The position numbers were made by a program, and so were the translations under genes. Of a DNA stretch of 9,198 nucleotides, positions 5,855-9,198 are shown piece after piece. This DNA is from Ruminococcus sp. UBA4383 (GTDB lineage Bacteria > Bacillota > Clostridia > Oscillospirales > Ruminococcaceae). Position 1 is the stretch's first letter; every line of letters begins with the position of its first letter. The DNA is taken from the NCBI GenBank assembly GCA_002389995.1, contig DGRR01000091.1, forward strand, positions 13,803-23,000, given 5' to 3'. The notes under the pieces are model-generated. The model searched no databases. It was not told where the DNA came from and saw only the letters and a list, made by a program, of their open reading frames with translations.

Positions 5855-5905
5855 GTGCAGAAAAAGAGAAATACCTGTAAGTCGGTGAGTTTCGGTGCAG
5901 AAAAA
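5855..5905 (+). repeat. 11-bp direct repeat in the ClpC-like leader
   Basis: GTGCAGAAAAA occurs at 5855-5865 and again at 5895-5905, 40 bp apart. The second copy runs into the strong ribosome binding site GGAGG (5907-5911), which is 5 nt before the ATG at 5917. It could be a binding site or chance in A-rich DNA. Confidence 0.45.
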
Positions 5906-5916
5906 AGGAGGATATT

Positions 5917-8259
5917 ATGCTTAATAACGGAAAGTTTACAAAAAAAGCCCTGTACATCATAAACGGAGCAGTCGAGGCGGCTTCTGAACTGGGTCATACT
6001 TATGTAGGGAGTGAACATATTCTTCTGTCGATAACAAATGACGGCTCAACCAATGCGGCAGAGATACTCATACAAAACGGTATAGCCTACGATGATTTGA
6101 GGAGAGAAATAATATTGCTTGTCGGACAGGGTACACCTTCAATATTAAGCCAGCGTTACCTTACAACGGCGGCAAAGAGGATACTTGAACATTCATACAC
6201 GGTCGCAGTCAGTGACGGAAAGGAACAGGCATCAGCGGAGCATATACTTGCGGCGATAATCCATGAATCTTCATGCAGTGCGTGTACGGTGATTAAAAAG
6301 CTTGACGGAAATTTAATGGGTATCTGTACAGGTCTTGATACAATATCATCGGAGCAGGTGAGGGGAGAGCTTTTTGAAGCGATTAAGCCAAAAGCCTCAC
6401 ATTTGCCTAATCTTTTCAGATATGGCAGGAATATCACAGATATTTCTCTGATAAAGAAAAATGACCCCCTTATCGGCAGGACTGAGGAAATTGAGAGGGT
6501 TTTGCAGGTTCTTGCAAGGAGAAACAAAAACAATCCCTGTTTAATCGGTGAGGCAGGTGTCGGAAAAACTGCGATAGTTGAGGGAGTATCTGAACTTTTT
6601 GTAAGAAATGCCGTACCTGATTCTTTGAAGAATAAATTTATATTTTCTCTTGACCTGACATCAATGCTTTCGGGAGCGAAGTACAGGGGAGATTTTGAGG
6701 AACGTGTAAAGGCTTGCATTGATGAGGCAGTCAGTGCGGGGAATATAATACTTTTCATAGACGAAATACACACGATTGTCGGAGCAGGTGCGGCGGAGGG
6801 TGCAATTGATGCGGCTAATATCATGAAACCTCAGCTTGCAAGGGGAGAATTGCAGATAATAGGTGCAACAACATATGAAGAATACAGCAAGTCTATTGAA
6901 AAGGATTCAGCCCTTGCAAGGCGTTTCCAGCCTGTATATATAAATGAACCGTCTGCGGAAAGCTGTTTTGAGATAATAAAGGGTCTTAAAGAAAATTATG
7001 AAAATTATCACGGTGTCGAAATTAATGATGATATAATAAGGCTTTCGGTAAATATGTCAATGAGATATATAAATGACAGATTTCTTCCCGATAAAGCGAT
7101 AGATGTCCTTGACGAAGCCTGTGCAAGCGCAAAAATAAGGAGAAACAACGGTATAAGTTCAAGAGAATCCGAACTCATAAATTTCAAAGACCCGAAAATG
7201 AAACTTTCAAGGCTTGAAAATATTATAAAGCGCAATGAAAAATCAATCGTTCAGGAATCAGATGTAATATCCGTTATATCCATGAAAACAGGTATCCCTC
7301 TCAGCAGGATAAAAACTGAGGAGGCACAGCAGATAGGTTTTCTTGAAAAATTTTTATCTGAACGTGTCATAGGTCATAACTATGCCGTAAAAAAAGTTAC
7401 AGCGGCGGTATGCCGTTCAAAATCGGGCTTGCGTGACGGAAACAGACCTATGGCATCATTTCTCTTTGCAGGACCTACGGGCGTGGGAAAAACTGAACTT
7501 GCAAAAGCACTTGCGGAATGTCTTTTCTGTTCGGAAAGCAATTTCATAAGGGTTGATATGTCGGAATACATGGAAAAACATTCTGTCGCAAAACTTATAG
7601 GTGCGCCTCCCGGTTATGCAGGATATGACGAAAAGGGAAATTTATGCGAAAAAATAAGAAGAAAGCCATATTCCCTTATACTTTTTGACGAGATTGAAAA
7701 GGCTGATTCTGATGTACTGAATATAATGCTTCAAATACTCGATGACGGTATACTTACAGATTCATCAATGAGAAAAGTAAGTTTCCGCAACTGCATAATC
7801 ATAATGACTTCAAATGTCGGTGCAGAGGAAATAAGCATGAAAACTTCTATCGGATTCGGGGAAAGCCCTGACAAGGACGAGAGAAACAGAGTTCTTTCAA
7901 AGGTGAGAGAACATTTCACACCTGAATTTATTAACAGAATTGACGAAATAATTGTTTTCCGCAAACTTGAAAAAGATGACCTCATGCAGATAAGCCGAAA
8001 AGCCCTTGAAAATCTCAGATTCCGTGCAGCGGCACTGGGAATAGATTTTATATATACTCAGAAAGTTGTTGAGGCTGTCGCAGCCGCAAAGGAAACCGAA
8101 AAATACGGCGCAAGACCTATCCGCAGACGAGTTACTGACCTCATAGAAAATGAACTTGCAAAAATGATAATAACTGCGGATATATGCCGTGGAGAAAGTG
8201 TATGCGTTGATTTCAAGGACGGAAAAATAAATTTCTCAAAAGAATTAATAATGAAATAG
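5917..8259 (+). CDS. clpC: ClpC-like double-AAA+ protease ATPase with short middle domain
   Basis: A 780-residue ATP-driven unfoldase of the ClpA/ClpC class. An N-domain of two Clp repeats (about 1-135) contains EHILL at 33-37 and EHILA at 108-112. AAA-1 has Walker A GEAGVGKT (211-218), pore loop KYRG (255-258), Walker B ILFIDEIH (278-285) and an ARRF arginine-finger region. AAA-2 has GPTGVGKT (519-526), pore loop GYAGY (566-570), LILFDEIE (587-594) and sensor 2 GARPIRR (731-737). IGF at 645-647 is the expected ClpP-docking loop, which argues against ClpB. The middle domain (about 410-446) is some 30 residues shorter than I recall in Bacillus ClpC and lacks the UVR-like segment. No ctsR, mcsA or mcsB adjoins it. 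It has a strong ribosome binding site and its own promoter region and terminator. The family is certain; the ClpC subtype is probable. Confidence 0.93.
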   Translation: MLNNGKFTKKALYIINGAVEAASELGHTYVGSEHILLSITNDGSTNAAEILIQNGIAYDDLRREIILLVGQGTPSILSQRYLTTAAKRILEHSYTVAVSDGKEQASAEHILAAIIHESSCSACTVIKKLDGNLMGICTGLDTISSEQVRGELFEAIKPKASHLPNLFRYGRNITDISLIKKNDPLIGRTEEIERVLQVLARRNKNNPCLIGEAGVGKTAIVEGVSELFVRNAVPDSLKNKFIFSLDLTSMLSGAKYRGDFEERVKACIDEAVSAGNIILFIDEIHTIVGAGAAEGAIDAANIMKPQLARGELQIIGATTYEEYSKSIEKDSALARRFQPVYINEPSAESCFEIIKGLKENYENYHGVEINDDIIRLSVNMSMRYINDRFLPDKAIDVLDEACASAKIRRNNGISSRESELINFKDPKMKLSRLENIIKRNEKSIVQESDVISVISMKTGIPLSRIKTEEAQQIGFLEKFLSERVIGHNYAVKKVTAAVCRSKSGLRDGNRPMASFLFAGPTGVGKTELAKALAECLFCSESNFIRVDMSEYMEKHSVAKLIGAPPGYAGYDEKGNLCEKIRRKPYSLILFDEIEKADSDVLNIMLQILDDGILTDSSMRKVSFRNCIIIMTSNVGAEEISMKTSIGFGESPDKDERNRVLSKVREHFTPEFINRIDEIIVFRKLEKDDLMQISRKALENLRFRAAALGIDFIYTQKVVEAVAAAKETEKYGARPIRRRVTDLIENELAKMIITADICRGESVCVDFKDGKINFSKELIMK

Positions 8260-8297
8260 GTTTATGCAAGATGCACAAAACAAAATGAAAAAATAAT

Positions 8298-8327
8298 CTG
8301 AAAACGATGATTTTTCGGGGTTTTTTT
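8298..8327 (+). terminator. Weak intrinsic terminator after the ClpC-like gene
   Basis: CTGAAAA (8298-8304) pairs with TTTTCGG (8312-8318) through one G-U pair, with a 7-nt loop. GG and seven T (8321-8327) follow. The stem is A/T-rich, so termination may be incomplete, allowing some read-through into the next gene. Confidence 0.65.
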
Positions 8328-8367
8328 GTGATTTCAGACAAATATTTATCTGTTCATAATTGCTTTG

Positions 8368-8396
8368 TTGATTTTTCTGAGAAAAAATGTTATAAT
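8368..8396 (+). promoter_or_regulatory. Promoter of the Pro/Lys/Glu repeat gene
   Basis: TTGATT (8368-8373, 4 of 6 to consensus) and TATAAT (8391-8396, perfect) have a 17-bp spacer. TG at 8388-8389 makes it an extended -10. Transcription should start near 8403. GGAG (8419-8422) is the ribosome binding site, 8 nt before the ATG at 8431. The 171-bp gap 8260-8430 holds only the preceding terminator and this promoter. Confidence 0.82.
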
Positions 8397-8430
8397 TTAA
8401 GCACTGATAATTATAAGCGGAGTGATATAT

Positions 8431-9198
8431 ATGACAATGATAAAGTGTGAAAATCAGCATTTTTATGATGCGGATAAATATGAGGTCTGCCCGTTCTGCG
8501 GGAGAAATCTTGACGGAAAAACGGCAAAGCCTCTAAAAGCAAGGGTTGTTAAAGTAAAGCCTGTTAAAAAATCATCAAAGACAGTTGAAAAGGCAGATGA
8601 AAATATCACAAATATTGAGCCTGTAAAGGAAATCCCAAAGCCTGAACCAGTGAAAGAAATCCCCAAGCCTGCACCAGTAAAGGAAATCCCCAAGCCTGAA
8701 CCAGTGAAAGAAACTCCAAAGCCTGAACCAGTGAAAGAAATTCCCAAGCCTGTACCAGTAAAGGAACTTCCAAAGCCTGAACCAGTCAAGGAAACTCCCA
8801 AGCCTGCGCCAGTCAAGGAAATCCCAAAGCATGAGCCAGTCAAGGAAATCCCAAAGCCTGCGCCAGTCAAGGAAATTCCACAGCCTGAACCAGTCAAGGA
8901 AATCCCAAAGCCTGCACCAGTGAAAGAACTTCCCAAGCCTGCACCAGTCAAGGAAATTCCAAAGCCTGAACCAGTAAAAGAAATTCCCAAGCCTGAACCT
9001 GTAAAGGAAACTCCAAAGCCTGAACCTGTAAAGGAACTTCCAAAGCCTGAACCGGTAAAGGAAATCCCAAAGCCTGAACCAGTGAAAGAAATTCCCAAGC
9101 CTGCGCCAGTAAAAGAAATCCCAAAGCCTGAACCAGTAAAGGAAATTCCAAAGCCTGCCCCAGTCAAGGAAACTCCAAAGCCTGAACCAGTGAAAGAA
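8431..9198 (+). CDS. Zinc-finger-like protein with long EPVKEIPKP repeat (3' end outside window)
   Basis: The frame runs 256 codons to the window edge without a stop, so the C-terminus is missing. Residues 1-26 hold a likely metal-binding knot: Cys6, His10 (CENQHFYD) and Cys20-x-x-Cys23 (CPFCG). I recall similar CxxxHFYD...CPxC heads at the N-terminus of Firmicute proteins that carry FHA or other signalling domains. A basic linker (about 30-62) follows. From residue 63 come 21 full nine-residue units [E/A]PVKE[I/T/L]PKP and the start of a 22nd. Prolines at positions 2, 7 and 9 of each unit predict an extended, non-globular rod with alternating charge, similar in style to the TonB linker. No signal peptide or membrane span is seen in this part. 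The gene has a good promoter and ribosome binding site. Function is unknown; the missing C-terminus would decide it. Confidence 0.85.
   Translation, partial: MTMIKCENQHFYDADKYEVCPFCGRNLDGKTAKPLKARVVKVKPVKKSSKTVEKADENITNIEPVKEIPKPEPVKEIPKPAPVKEIPKPEPVKETPKPEPVKEIPKPVPVKELPKPEPVKETPKPAPVKEIPKHEPVKEIPKPAPVKEIPQPEPVKEIPKPAPVKELPKPAPVKEIPKPEPVKEIPKPEPVKETPKPEPVKELPKPEPVKEIPKPEPVKEIPKPAPVKEIPKPEPVKEIPKPAPVKETPKPEPVKE
8617..9198 (+). repeat. Tandem array of 27-bp coding repeats (21.5 copies, continues)
   Basis: Twenty-one complete 27-bp units plus 15 bp of the next, in phase with the codons. Position 1 is Glu or Ala (one Val) and position 6 is Ile, Thr or Leu. Two units have PKH or PQP instead of PKP. 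Unit length is constant with no frameshift. Third-base differences occur between units, so the array is not freshly homogenised throughout. Confidence 0.97.

Noticed and set aside
5840..5962. Small upstream + strand frame beginning MRKQVVQKKR in the ClpC-like leader
   Set aside because: Only a weak AGGGA precedes it, and it overlaps the ribosome binding site and start of the ClpC-like gene out of frame. A leader peptide is possible but unsupported.
6156..6824. Minus-strand open frame of 222 codons inside the ClpC-like gene
   Set aside because: Shadow of a well-conserved AAA+ coding region, Ser/Pro-rich and without its own start signals.
8297..8338. Alternative pairing TCTGAAA (8297-8303) with TTTCAGA (8332-8338) as an antiterminator
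   Set aside because: The second arm lies after the T-run, so it would be transcribed too late to compete with the terminator hairpin. Most likely chance in AT-rich DNA.
8245..8460. Minus-strand open frame of 71 codons between the ClpC-like and repeat genes
   Set aside because: AT-rich sequence running across a terminator and a good promoter; composition typical of noncoding DNA.
8463..9167. Minus-strand open frame of 234 codons with repeated GSGFGISFTG
   Set aside because: It is the antisense of the Pro/Lys/Glu repeat array. A 27-bp in-phase repeat without stops on one strand is stop-free on the other too. It has no ribosome binding site, and the + strand gene has promoter, ribosome binding site and a zinc-finger-like head.
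8617..9198. Repeat array considered as a CRISPR or other noncoding repeat
   Set aside because: Units are contiguous with no spacers, 27 bp in codon phase, and vary mainly at silent or conservative positions, as expected of a coding repeat.

Overview
The window reads as chromosomal DNA from a low-to-moderate-GC anaerobic Firmicute, most likely a Ruminococcus-like member of the Oscillospiraceae (Clostridia). This rests on the protein flavour, the gene order trigger factor - clpP - clpX, strong AGGAGG-type ribosome binding sites and the extended -10 promoters. The genus is inference; no rRNA or other marker is present. I see no phage, insertion sequence, CRISPR, tRNA or rRNA.

Left part (1-4819), all on the + strand: the 3' end of threonine synthase (thrC, start outside the window), a metallophosphoesterase overlapping it by 4 bp, then a promoter and the protein-quality-control genes tig, clpP and clpX. 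This block ends in a strong terminator. Trigger factor handles nascent chains at the ribosome, and ClpX unfolds substrates and feeds them to ClpP.

Middle part (4839-5916): a gene with a perfect consensus promoter encodes an XRE-type helix-turn-helix domain fused to a desulfoferrodoxin-like metal domain with altered ligands. It converges, through a bidirectional terminator, on a minus-strand gene for a 43-residue, cysteine-rich, single-membrane-span miniprotein. A 24-bp inverted repeat lies just upstream of that small gene. The 234-bp divergent region between the small gene and the next one carries candidate promoters for both.

Right part (5917-9198): a single-gene unit for a second Clp ATPase, a ClpC-like double-AAA+ protein. 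It has a shortened middle domain and keeps an IGF loop for ClpP docking. No ctsR, mcsA or mcsB lies beside it. After a weak terminator and a good promoter, the last gene begins with a small zinc-finger-like motif (CxxxHFYD...CPFC) and runs into at least 21 tandem copies of the nine-residue unit [E/A]PVKE[I/T/L]PKP. It is still open at the window edge.

The window therefore holds two potential partners for the same ClpP: the housekeeping ClpX and the separately transcribed ClpC-like protein. The parts most worth a second look are the redox-looking HTH fusion, the Cys-rich miniprotein, the divergent ClpC and the Pro/Lys/Glu repeat protein. That these form one system is only a hypothesis from proximity.
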